Positions 1 through 6,975 of a stretch of 26,520 bases of DNA are shown here, one piece after another. The notes under the pieces are model-generated. The model saw only the letters and a program-made list of their open reading frames with translations. It searched no databases and was not told the origin of the DNA. How positions within the stretch are numbered: position 1 is the first letter of the stretch; each line of letters starts with the position of its first letter. Source of the DNA: a virus; IMG/VR virus record IMGVR_UViG_3300020074_000103, positions 1-26,520 of that record; one strand, written 5' to 3'. Both the position numbers and the translations under genes were made by a program.

Positions 1-16
1 AGGTGATTACTACAGT

Positions 17-24
17 TATTTATA
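17..24 (-). promoter_or_regulatory. T4-type late promoter, exact TATAAATA
   Basis: The minus strand reads TATAAATA here, just past the stop of the 369-residue gene, the same arrangement as the other late promoters in this window. Transcription would start near base 11 and run off the left edge into the next gene, whose start codon is not in the window. Confidence 0.6.
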
Positions 25-36
25 ATTGTTCTGTGG

Positions 37-1146
37 TTAACCGTGATTTTCTTCGAAATAATTTTTCAACCAATTCCAATCCACAGTGTTTTTCAAGGCT
101 TCCTTGTTGTCTCGGTGCTGTTCTGCGTATGCGTTTCCTTCTTTGGCACCCTTCAGAACCCAGTCTGCGTTGGCTCCTTCAGCAAAAGCTAACCAACGGT
201 CCAACCAAAGATGTGAATCTTCACCATAGCTCACAGTCAGTTTCACAACTTCACGAAATGCTGTTCTCCAGGCTTCGTAAGGAGTTGTAGCAAACATGGC
301 TTCACTAACAGTTCTGGGAACTGTGATGGTCTTGCTGTATTGTGTGAAATCTAAGCCGAAGCTGGCAGGAGTGTTCAACACCAGATTGCTATTGTAACAC
401 ACCACGCCCATATGACCATATTCCAAACGATTGCTCATGTTCTTGGCATGAAAGATGATGTGTGCGTTAGTAATAGTTTCCACAGGATAATCAAACACTG
501 TGAGGTCGGTGATGAAGTTTTTTCCTGTCACCACAAAGAATTGTGTGGCGTCACCTGCTAAATCTACACAACGATGAAACATTTTTCTGCGTCCATTTAT
601 ACCATCAATTCTGACAGCTCTGGGACAAATCTTCACCAGATGATTCCAGTTTTCCTCGGCATTGGTCTCACCGTTACTGGCAAAGAACACAGGCACAGCA
701 TCCTTCTTGGCAGTTCTACGAACCTTCAAAGTGTGTAATGCCACCACGGGATCCACTTCAATAATCATCTTGTCTGGCCATTCCCAGGGATCATCGCTGG
801 TTTTTTTGGCCTTTTCAATCACCTTGCGTTCTCCAGCCCAACCCGCAATGAACACCTGTTCTTCATCTTTTCGAACCACAAAAATAACCGGTCCTGAAAT
901 GTGTTCCCAGGTGGTGCCATTGTTGCACCGATACAACTTTCTTTCAGAACCTTTGGCATCAATGATTTCCACGTAATCAAACGCAGTCAGTTCTTTGTCA
1001 CCTGCTTGAGCCCAGCCTTTGGCATCTTTCACTGTGTCAATGAAGTCTGTGAACCATCCTAGACTGCGAACCCAGTGTTTAGTTTCCAGAACCCAATGTT
1101 GTGTGAACAACTCGCTATGTGCCAACCATGTTTCATTATTCAGCAT
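37..1146 (-). CDS. Hypothetical protein, 369 aa, unknown function
   Basis: I do not recognise this protein. It is soluble-looking, rich in Trp, Asn, Lys and charged residues, with no signal peptide or membrane segment. The N-terminal part has repeated WxxxxGWF-like aromatic stretches, the middle is probably beta-rich, and the C-terminal 60 residues are Trp-, Ala- and Asn-rich and probably helical. It starts inside the end of the glycosyltransferase gene (11-base overlap), and GAGG lies four bases before the ATG, so the two are probably translationally coupled. It is the last gene of the accessory cassette, followed by a late promoter for the next unit. A role with the glycosyltransferase in modifying a surface or the virion is only a guess from position. 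Confidence 0.85.
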   Translation of the reverse strand: MLNNETWLAHSELFTQHWVLETKHWVRSLGWFTDFIDTVKDAKGWAQAGDKELTAFDYVEIIDAKGSERKLYRCNNGTTWEHISGPVIFVVRKDEEQVFIAGWAGERKVIEKAKKTSDDPWEWPDKMIIEVDPVVALHTLKVRRTAKKDAVPVFFASNGETNAEENWNHLVKICPRAVRIDGINGRRKMFHRCVDLAGDATQFFVVTGKNFITDLTVFDYPVETITNAHIIFHAKNMSNRLEYGHMGVVCYNSNLVLNTPASFGLDFTQYSKTITVPRTVSEAMFATTPYEAWRTAFREVVKLTVSYGEDSHLWLDRWLAFAEGANADWVLKGAKEGNAYAEQHRDNKEALKNTVDWNWLKNYFEENHG

Positions 1147-1852
1147 TCTTCCTCACTTTTTTCATTTTGGTGATTTTCTTCACTTCATTATCAATACGTT
1201 TTTCTTCATTCACACCCAAGTTGGCACCAAAGGCCCATTGACCTACGTGCTTCACTTGGAAACTTAAATTCATGTCAATCCAAATTTTGTATCCGGCTTT
1301 TCGGAGTTTTTCTTGAAAATAGAAATCTTCTCCATGCCAGTTTCCATCATAGTACTCAAAGTTGAAGAAAGGGGGTTCGATGTTCTTCAAGATTTCTGTT
1401 TTCATCATCATACATCCCATACCTACACCTTCCACTTCCTGAAGTTCCTGGTCACCTTCCAATGGCAACCAGTTGTTCCAATCGCCTCGTTCAGGATATG
1501 CCACTGTTTGTAAAGGCACTGAACGTTTCATATAGTTGGAACACACCACATCAACATTATGACCCATCAATCTCATGGCGGTGGTGCTGGGAAACAGCAT
1601 GTCAGAATCCAACCACAAGGAATAATCTGCGTTTATTTGCAGAGCCTGGTTTGCCAAACGTTCACGTTGAGCCAACAAGATGGTGCTTTGGTCATACAAA
1701 ACATGAACATCAATACCAGCCATGGTAGTGGTCTTCACCAACTCTACAAGAGCTGAAGTAAACAAACTATACATGGATTCTTTGCATGGAATCAGAATAG
1801 CAAGTTTTGTGGGACGCGTTTTCCAGATGCTTAAATCATAGATGTTCTTCAT
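1136..1852 (-). CDS. GT-A fold glycosyltransferase, family 2-like, 238 aa
   Basis: Probably transfers a sugar from a nucleotide-sugar donor. The N-terminal Rossmann-like half begins with the strand LAILIPCKES (residues 18-27). The metal-binding DxD motif is D82-S83-D84, after a predicted strand (YSLWL). In the second half, a glycine-rich stretch near 142-147 leads to WHGED at 172-176, whose E175-D176 fits the usual ED catalytic-base position, and H202 could be the third metal ligand. The 238 residues cover a complete minimal GT-A domain with no membrane anchor, so it should be cytoplasmic. The start overlaps the preceding stop by four bases (ATGA), which indicates coupling. The acceptor is unknown; phage structural protein, DNA base or host surface sugar are all possible. 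The fold call is fairly firm, the substrate is not known. Confidence 0.75.
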   Translation of the reverse strand: MKNIYDLSIWKTRPTKLAILIPCKESMYSLFTSALVELVKTTTMAGIDVHVLYDQSTILLAQRERLANQALQINADYSLWLDSDMLFPSTTAMRLMGHNVDVVCSNYMKRSVPLQTVAYPERGDWNNWLPLEGDQELQEVEGVGMGCMMMKTEILKNIEPPFFNFEYYDGNWHGEDFYFQEKLRKAGYKIWIDMNLSFQVKHVGQWAFGANLGVNEEKRIDNEVKKITKMKKVRKNAE

Positions 1853-2307
1853 AGACCTGCCACTCCAGACGCCAATGTTGACGCTTGGTTGGTGATTTCA
1901 CGAATCATCGTAGTAATTTCTTGAACTCGTTTGACAAAAAGTTGATAATCGGCTAACGGAAATTGCGTGACTGTATTTAATGTTTCAATACTATACTTGT
2001 CAAAGATAAGAATTTCCATGGAAGCTTGGCGGGCCCATTTCTCAATCATGGCAAATCTAGTGGTCTGCGGGTCATTGTTCAACAGATTCAACAGATGTTC
2101 TGAATCATGTTGTGCCAACACATCTTCCAAGAAAGCAATTCTTTCTGGCCACTGACCTTCTTCCTTCAGATACTTCAATTCATACAGAAGTTCTGCCAGT
2201 TTCTTTTTGTCATACCCAATGGAAACCCATCGGACATAACGTTCTTCGTATTCCGATGGGTGGTCATTGATGGCGTTAATCAATATGTCCAATGTAATGT
2301 CTGTCAT
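1849..2307 (-). CDS. Hypothetical protein, 152 aa, helical
   Basis: I do not recognise this protein. It reads as mostly alpha-helical, with Leu, Glu and Lys heptad-like stretches (for example LAELLYELKYLKEEG) and no membrane segment. A GTG codon at 2316 is in frame upstream, but GGAG at 2319-2316 lies eight bases before the ATG at 2307, so 2307 is the better start. The gene opens the three-gene cassette that ends with the glycosyltransferase and the 369-residue protein, and its stop overlaps the next start as ATGA. A promoter-like region at 2330-2368 precedes it. Function cannot be assigned; a helper of the glycosyltransferase is possible from position only. Confidence 0.85.
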   Translation of the reverse strand: MTDITLDILINAINDHPSEYEERYVRWVSIGYDKKKLAELLYELKYLKEEGQWPERIAFLEDVLAQHDSEHLLNLLNNDPQTTRFAMIEKWARQASMEILIFDKYSIETLNTVTQFPLADYQLFVKRVQEITTMIREITNQASTLASGVAGL

Positions 2308-2339
2308 GATGCTCACTCCACATAAAAATAGTATAAAGA

Positions 2340-2368
2340 AATTTATATATGTGCTACAATTTTGTCAA
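2340..2368 (-). promoter_or_regulatory. Composite promoter: TTGACA plus TATAAATT
   Basis: On the minus strand a perfect TTGACA (2368-2363) is followed after exactly 17 bases by TAAATT (2345-2340). The overlapping word TATAAATT (2347-2340) matches the T4 late consensus at seven of eight bases. Either element would start transcription about 25-30 bases before the ATG at 2307. It therefore looks like both a host sigma-70-type promoter and a phage late promoter for the accessory cassette. The -10 hexamer is a weak four-of-six match. Confidence 0.5.
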
Positions 2369-2371
2369 GTC

Positions 2372-2548
2372 TCAGTATGTGAATGGTGTTGTTCGGCCGC
2401 CAAAGTCAGTTGACAAACGAATCTGACCAGCAGTAATACCAATTTGTGCGCCTAAATTGCCACGTAATGTAACTTGACCAGACAGGCCGTATGCATTACG
2501 CACACGCCCCATCAATATCTCTGAACCTGTATTTGGAATTATTCCCAT
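2372..2548 (-). CDS. Small tail-associated protein candidate, 58 aa
   Basis: A complete short reading frame starts ATG at 2548 and ends TGA at 2372. It begins MGIIPNTGSE and ends GGRTTPFTY. The start is well supported: AGGGAG (2560-2555) lies six bases upstream, and a late promoter word lies at 2580-2573. The composition (Gly, Ser, Thr, short beta-like stretches, ending in an FGG motif and an aromatic tail) resembles the short glycine-rich segments found in phage tail fibre and collar proteins, with the pattern isoleucine-serine-leucine then a terminal FGG. It directly follows the S74 tail fibre gene. I infer a small virion or fibre-associated role. The gene call is firm, the function weak. 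Confidence 0.7.
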   Translation of the reverse strand: MGIIPNTGSEILMGRVRNAYGLSGQVTLRGNLGAQIGITAGQIRLSTDFGGRTTPFTY

Positions 2549-2571
2549 CGTATACTCCCTGAAGGCCTAAA

Positions 2572-4527
2572 TTATTTATTGCAGTTGCAAATCTTCTTTA
2601 CTTCATCAAGTTCCAACTTTAAGGCCTTGATGGCTTCCACTAATAATGGAACCATTTTCTCGTACTTCACTGTAAGATATTGTTCATCAATGGGTGCTGG
2701 TGCCACCACTTCTGGTAGAACTGCTTGTACTTCTTGTGCGCTTAAACCAACTTGCATTGCATCATTGTTGTAACCTAGTGACTTGGCTACTTCATTTTCT
2801 GTGAAGTAGTAACCATTCAATGATGCCACCTTGTCCAAGGCATTGTCAATAGTGCCTTGGAAGTTCTTCAAACGAGCATCTGAATAGAAAGCGGTGATTT
2901 CATTGGTGGCTCTGATTTCACCTGCTGTTCCTGAGCCTGCTGTACCCACACCCAAAGAGTTGAATTGTACATTGGAGCCTGTACCTACTGCTTGCCCAAT
3001 GCTGATGGTGACGGCGCCTGTGGCACCGGACACTGAAACACCTGTGCCTGCCACATTGCTAGTGACACCCGCGTTGGTCAATGTCACAGAACCACCAAGT
3101 GACACTGAACCGCCACCTGACATACCAGTACCTGCTGTGACTGTTACTGCACTGTTCACCAAGCCACCGTTTGGAAGACCTGTGCAATTGGTCAATGTGC
3201 CTGAGCTAGGTGTGCCTAGAGCAGGTGTCACAAGGGTTGGGCTGGTTGCCAACACCACAGAACCTGAACCAGTGGTGCCATTGCTCAAGTTGGAAGCAGC
3301 AATTTGTGAACCGTTGATGAGATAGTTCTTACCGGTTGGGATGTTGATGTGTTCTGAACTGCTCCAAGAGTTAGTGCCGTTGCTGTAGGTCCAAGTTTTG
3401 TTACCTGCAGTTGTGGCTTCCACAGTTAGACCTGCGCCATCTGCACCTGCGTTTGTGGCGTTGCCCTTGGCAACAGTCAAGTTCAAATCATCAATATCAA
3501 CTGTGGTGCTGTTCACTGTGGTGGTGGTACCGTTCACAGTCAAGTCACCTGATATAGTAACAGCATTACCACTCAATGAAATGGCAACTGCGCCTGTTGA
3601 GGACTTGATGTCATTACCTGTCACAGTCAAATCACCCTTCACTTCCACATCAGCGGCATTCAATGTGATGGCAGTGGCACCTGTTGAGGACTTGATGTCA
3701 TTACCTGTGACTGTTAAATCACCTGTGATAGCAACATCTGCTCCTGCCATGGTGATGGCGGTGGTGGCGCTGGAGCTGGAGGCAACAACTAATTGACCGC
3801 CAGATTGTGTGAAGCGACCGAATTCTGTGCCACCGTCTCGCAAAATGATGTCACCGCCATCAGCATCCAGAACAATGTCAGCAGCAGCATCCAGAGTGAA
3901 ATCTGCTGATGCATTCACTTGTGCAATGGTGGGTGTGGTGATGGTTGGGCTACTGTTGAACACCAACAAACCTGTACCAGTTTCATCAGACACAGCAGCA
4001 AGCATTTGTGCTGATGTGGCAGTCAATGTGTTGCTGGCAAGGCTGATGGTTTTATTGGTCAATGTTTGTGTAGTGTCAGTGCCCACCATGGTTGTGGTAG
4101 CATCAGGTATGGTGACCACTCTATCTGCTGTAGGATCCACCACAGTCAATGTGGTTTCAAATGCATCCGCAGTGGCACCTTCAAAGAACAAACCGTTGGT
4201 GACAATAGCAGCATCCAAAGTCTTGTTGGTGAGTGTTTGTGCACCATCCAGTGTGGTTAAAACACGTGTGGCAGCTCCTGTGTAGAACTTGAAATCACCG
4301 GCATTGTTCCAGAAGTCACCTGAAACAGGTGATGTTGGGTCGGCACTACCAGCTACAACACGGACGCTAGCTGTGGAAGCACTGCTGGTGACTGTTGTCA
4401 GTTTACCAGTCATGGAGTTACTGCCATCTTTCTCCAGTTTATCAGAGTTCAAATTACTGAAGTTGGTGTCTACTTCAGTATTTGTAAGTGGTGTACCTTT
4501 GACGTTTCTTAAGGTTAATGTGGACAT
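2572..4527 (-). CDS. Tail fibre with C-terminal S74 self-cleaving chaperone domain, 651 aa
   Basis: A receptor-binding fibre, expected to be trimeric. The N-terminus (LTLRNVKGTPLTNTEVDTNF) is the type that anchors such fibres in T4-like marine phages. The shaft, roughly residues 40-540, is a low-complexity Thr, Ala, Gly, Asn and Ser beta-rich stretch with TLTNKT motifs and 29-residue repeats around GDLTVTGNDIKSSTGA. From about 549 to the end lies a peptidase S74 intramolecular chaperone. It has the S549-D550 cleavage site in YSDARLKN, the GLSAQEVQAVLPEVV motif, YEKMVPLLVEAIK, and a final coiled coil. S74 domains fold the trimer and then cut themselves off at the Ser-Asp site. The last residues, CNCNK, are unusually cysteine-rich. 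AGAGGA lies five bases before the ATG, and a late promoter sits in the preceding gene. Confidence 0.9.
   Translation of the reverse strand: MSTLTLRNVKGTPLTNTEVDTNFSNLNSDKLEKDGSNSMTGKLTTVTSSASTASVRVVAGSADPTSPVSGDFWNNAGDFKFYTGAATRVLTTLDGAQTLTNKTLDAAIVTNGLFFEGATADAFETTLTVVDPTADRVVTIPDATTTMVGTDTTQTLTNKTISLASNTLTATSAQMLAAVSDETGTGLLVFNSSPTITTPTIAQVNASADFTLDAAADIVLDADGGDIILRDGGTEFGRFTQSGGQLVVASSSSATTAITMAGADVAITGDLTVTGNDIKSSTGATAITLNAADVEVKGDLTVTGNDIKSSTGAVAISLSGNAVTISGDLTVNGTTTTVNSTTVDIDDLNLTVAKGNATNAGADGAGLTVEATTAGNKTWTYSNGTNSWSSSEHINIPTGKNYLINGSQIAASNLSNGTTGSGSVVLATSPTLVTPALGTPSSGTLTNCTGLPNGGLVNSAVTVTAGTGMSGGGSVSLGGSVTLTNAGVTSNVAGTGVSVSGATGAVTISIGQAVGTGSNVQFNSLGVGTAGSGTAGEIRATNEITAFYSDARLKNFQGTIDNALDKVASLNGYYFTENEVAKSLGYNNDAMQVGLSAQEVQAVLPEVVAPAPIDEQYLTVKYEKMVPLLVEAIKALKLELDEVKKICNCNK
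2573..2580 (-). promoter_or_regulatory. Late promoter word AATAAATA
   Basis: The minus strand reads AATAAATA, matching the NATAAATA late consensus known from T4-like cyanophages. It overlaps the stop codon of the S74 fibre gene. The start of transcription would fall near 2567, giving an 18-base leader with AGGGAG for the 58-residue gene. Confidence 0.6.
3593..3708. repeat. Two 29-base direct repeats 87 bases apart within the tail fibre gene
   Basis: The segments 3593-3621 and 3680-3708 are identical over 29 bases and lie 87 bases apart. They encode, on the minus strand, the conserved part of a 29-residue shaft repeat (TVTGNDIKSSTG). The reading frame is kept, so this is an internal protein repeat in the fibre shaft that could change length by recombination. 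Confidence 0.8.
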
Positions 4528-4529
4528 CG

Positions 4530-4727
4530 TTATCCTCTATTGGCAATTAATAGTTGTAGCATTTTTTTAATATCTGTTAATTCTTGTTTTACACTATTTA
4601 TATCAGTTTCAAGTTCTTTCATTTTGTCTTTACTGAAACGTCTGGCTTTATATGCTGCCAACCCCTCTAAATCAGTGTTTACAACCGCAGAACTGTGACT
4701 GTCTCGTCGAATTTTAATTTCATCCAT
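4530..4727 (-). CDS. Small coiled-coil protein, 65 aa
   Basis: The protein has an N-terminal charged stretch (MDEIKIRRDSHSS) and a basic segment (YKARRFSKDK). A C-terminal heptad region follows (MKELETDINSVKQELTDIKKMLQLL, residues about 36-60, given here as pattern M/L-x-x-x-I/L) that should form a coiled coil. It lies between the 743-residue structural gene (4-base gap) and the S74 fibre gene (2-base gap), so it is translated with tail genes. Short coiled-coil proteins at this position in T4-like marine phages are usually uncharacterised; a fibre-connector or assembly role is an inference. The leader lacks a strong ribosome binding site, suggesting coupling to the upstream gene. Confidence 0.8.
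   Translation of the reverse strand: MDEIKIRRDSHSSAVVNTDLEGLAAYKARRFSKDKMKELETDINSVKQELTDIKKMLQLLIANRG
4595..4602 (-). promoter_or_regulatory. T4-type late promoter, exact TATAAATA, inside the 65-aa gene
   Basis: The minus strand reads TATAAATA within the coding sequence of the 65-residue protein (codons for Asp-Ile-Asn). Transcription would begin near 4589, about 61 bases before the tail fibre ATG at 4527. It probably gives the fibre and its 58-residue neighbour extra late expression. Confidence 0.6.
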
Positions 4728-4731
4728 GGTA

Positions 4732-6963
4732 TTATGCCATTATAGCCAGAGCACGCATGCTGTTCACCGCAGGAATGTAGTAGGAATCCACACTAAGCAT
4801 CACGATTTTCACAGCAAATGCAGTGAATTGACTGAATGTGGAACCACTGGATGTGTAGGTAAACACACCAGAGCTGTTCAATCCTCCTACCACCGTGTCC
4901 TCATCATGACCATTTTTGTTGAACTTGTACACCAGCTCTCCAGCACCTAGACTGTTGCTGTTGGCACTTACAATCATCTGTGTCCAAGGACGGTTCTTGG
5001 GGTCTGTGGTATCACCTGGTGCTATTAGTTTTGCATACACTTTGATATCAGCTCCTGATGGAATTTCAGCATCCAAGAACACCAACAAATCATCAGCATC
5101 AGATCCAGTGGGCAATGAAACCAGTCTGGTGTGATACTTGGAATTGCCTTGCACGTCTGTGGCTTCGTAATCCACAGTGATGATGTCATCTGTGCCATCA
5201 ATTGCTGCGTTAGATTCCAATGTGATGCCGTCTCTGGCTGTGACCGCACGAACCACGCCAATCACCTTGCCTGCAGAATTACGAAGTACTGAACCATTGA
5301 TAACTTGGTCAATGAAAGCAGTTTCATCACCTGAAGTTTTACCTGTCACGGTGGTGCTGCCAGTGTTGAAGGTGGATGTGCCTGACAATGTTCTACGTAC
5401 ACTACGAATCACATGCTCATATCCAATCACCTGTGACTTGGTGATGTCCACGATGGGTGAGATGTTGGAATTGTTGGTGGCAAAGTTCACTTTCACCAAC
5501 ACAGACCCCAAAGTGTCGTCTGAGATGTTCAACCCACCTGCCAGTGTTTCATAACTGTGTGAATACACCGTCTTTTCTTCGCTCAATGTGAAAATACCTT
5601 CTTTTTTCATCGGTGTGAAATCGGCAGGTTGCACTTCAGAAGAATTGTAGATTTTATGTTCAAATGAAAGAGAAGAATCATTGTATTCCACATAGGAAAT
5701 GCCAGGTGACATTTGATGAATCAATTTACCTTCAACGTCATCTTCATATGGTTCTAAAGTTATCACAGCAGTTCCTGAGCTAGAAGCTGTAGATGTTCTC
5801 TTGATAGTTACAGTTTCACCTTCAGAGAATGTACCAGATGTGATTTCTGTATGTGCCACTTTGTTGTATCGGTCAAAATACAACACAGAACCAATGGCAC
5901 CACTGGTGCCACCTGTCAAGGTGTCACCCGCCAGAATTTCAACAGAATTGCTACTGATGCCAAGATAATCAATCTTTTTGTTCTTCAAAATCAAACTACC
6001 GCTGGACACAGTGAAGTTGGCTCGATATATAGTGAATTTCATGTCACTGGTTTCTGACACGGTCCAATTTACGCTGTTGCTGGACACATAGAAACGACCC
6101 GCAGCTGGTTGTTTGTCAATTTTTTCTTCTGTACCAATTTTGTTTTGACCCAACACAGCAGTCCATACTTCATATCCTTCTCTACCACCTGCTGGCAACA
6201 ACACCATGGCATATTCTTCATTGTTCTTCAAGTACACAGGTGATGAAAATGTGAACTGTGTAGGTGCAGTAGCATCAGTTGATGCATTCACATCTTTAGG
6301 ATTCAATGTCACAGTGCTGAAAGGAATAATTTCTGTACCTGGATTTCCATTTGTAGTGGTACGAATTTGCAATGTGATGGGCACTGTGGCAGAAGTTGGC
6401 CTGGTCTTGAAGTATATATCCACCTTTGTGATGAAAATACCATTGTCCAAACCAGACACAAAGAAGGTTTGAGCTATTGGATCCTTGAAGGTGGTTGTGG
6501 ATGGATTCACTGTAACAGTGCGTTCCACTGACAACTCTCTGGGAGAAGTGGAACGAGCGAATGTGATGTTGGGTGCTCTGGTGGATGCAATCTTACCTGT
6601 ATCGTAGGTGATGGCACCGTATGAATTATATGTTGTGATGGCTACACAATCTGTCTGAGCATTTGGATCAGTGGGATGATTGATAAGTGTAAACAATCTG
6701 GTGCCAGTTTTGAATGTTTCAGCAGGAATACGAAACACACCATCAAGTTCACCGCTATTATTTGTGACAAGATTTCCACCAAACGCAGTTGCAACAATAG
6801 GACGGCAATGGTCTGTGACTGACTGTCCATCAAAGAAAGGAAACACCTGAGTGTTGGGTTTCAATCCCTTGGCAGTGAAGTTGATGGTGGCACTGCGCAT
6901 ATAGGATAGTGGTACATCTGTTGGCAGTTGTAGAGTTGGGAGTCCGGCGCCGAGTTCGGTCAT
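4732..6963 (-). CDS. Large virion structural protein, 743 aa
   Basis: Probably a peripheral baseplate or tail protein. The first 60 residues include RSATINFTAKGLKPNTQVF and FFDG, a segment I associate with large structural proteins of T4-like marine phages. Around residues 140-315 lies a beta-rich domain with DPIAQTFFVSG (161-171), followed by GIFITKVDIYF and a YAMVLLPAGG stretch, which looks like a jelly-roll. Later residues carry GDTLTGGTSGAIGSVLYF and GETVTIKRT modules, small beta units repeated in many phage structural proteins. There is no signal peptide or membrane segment. It sits 12 bases after the DUF4815 gene, and I infer that the two products act together at the outer baseplate. 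The exact T4 counterpart (gp9, gp10 or gp11 level) cannot be determined. Confidence 0.75.
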   Translation of the reverse strand: MTELGAGLPTLQLPTDVPLSYMRSATINFTAKGLKPNTQVFPFFDGQSVTDHCRPIVATAFGGNLVTNNSGELDGVFRIPAETFKTGTRLFTLINHPTDPNAQTDCVAITTYNSYGAITYDTGKIASTRAPNITFARSTSPRELSVERTVTVNPSTTTFKDPIAQTFFVSGLDNGIFITKVDIYFKTRPTSATVPITLQIRTTTNGNPGTEIIPFSTVTLNPKDVNASTDATAPTQFTFSSPVYLKNNEEYAMVLLPAGGREGYEVWTAVLGQNKIGTEEKIDKQPAAGRFYVSSNSVNWTVSETSDMKFTIYRANFTVSSGSLILKNKKIDYLGISSNSVEILAGDTLTGGTSGAIGSVLYFDRYNKVAHTEITSGTFSEGETVTIKRTSTASSSGTAVITLEPYEDDVEGKLIHQMSPGISYVEYNDSSLSFEHKIYNSSEVQPADFTPMKKEGIFTLSEEKTVYSHSYETLAGGLNISDDTLGSVLVKVNFATNNSNISPIVDITKSQVIGYEHVIRSVRRTLSGTSTFNTGSTTVTGKTSGDETAFIDQVINGSVLRNSAGKVIGVVRAVTARDGITLESNAAIDGTDDIITVDYEATDVQGNSKYHTRLVSLPTGSDADDLLVFLDAEIPSGADIKVYAKLIAPGDTTDPKNRPWTQMIVSANSNSLGAGELVYKFNKNGHDEDTVVGGLNSSGVFTYTSSGSTFSQFTAFAVKIVMLSVDSYYIPAVNSMRALAIMA

Positions 6964-6975
6964 GATTTATCTTTG

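Noticed and set aside
2308-2316. GTG start at 2316 for the first cassette gene
   Set aside because: The GTG overlaps the GGAG that would serve as the ribosome site for the ATG at 2307.
3593-3708. Possible CRISPR-like repeats because of identical 29-base units
   Set aside because: Only two copies, in frame and encoding a fibre shaft repeat; no leader, no array and no cas genes.
2894-4285. Long plus-strand open frames (up to 158 residues) opposite the tail fibre gene
   Set aside because: They are Pro/Val/Thr-rich mirror images of the Thr/Ala/Gly repeats on the minus strand, lack ribosome sites and run against the block; codon bias explains them.
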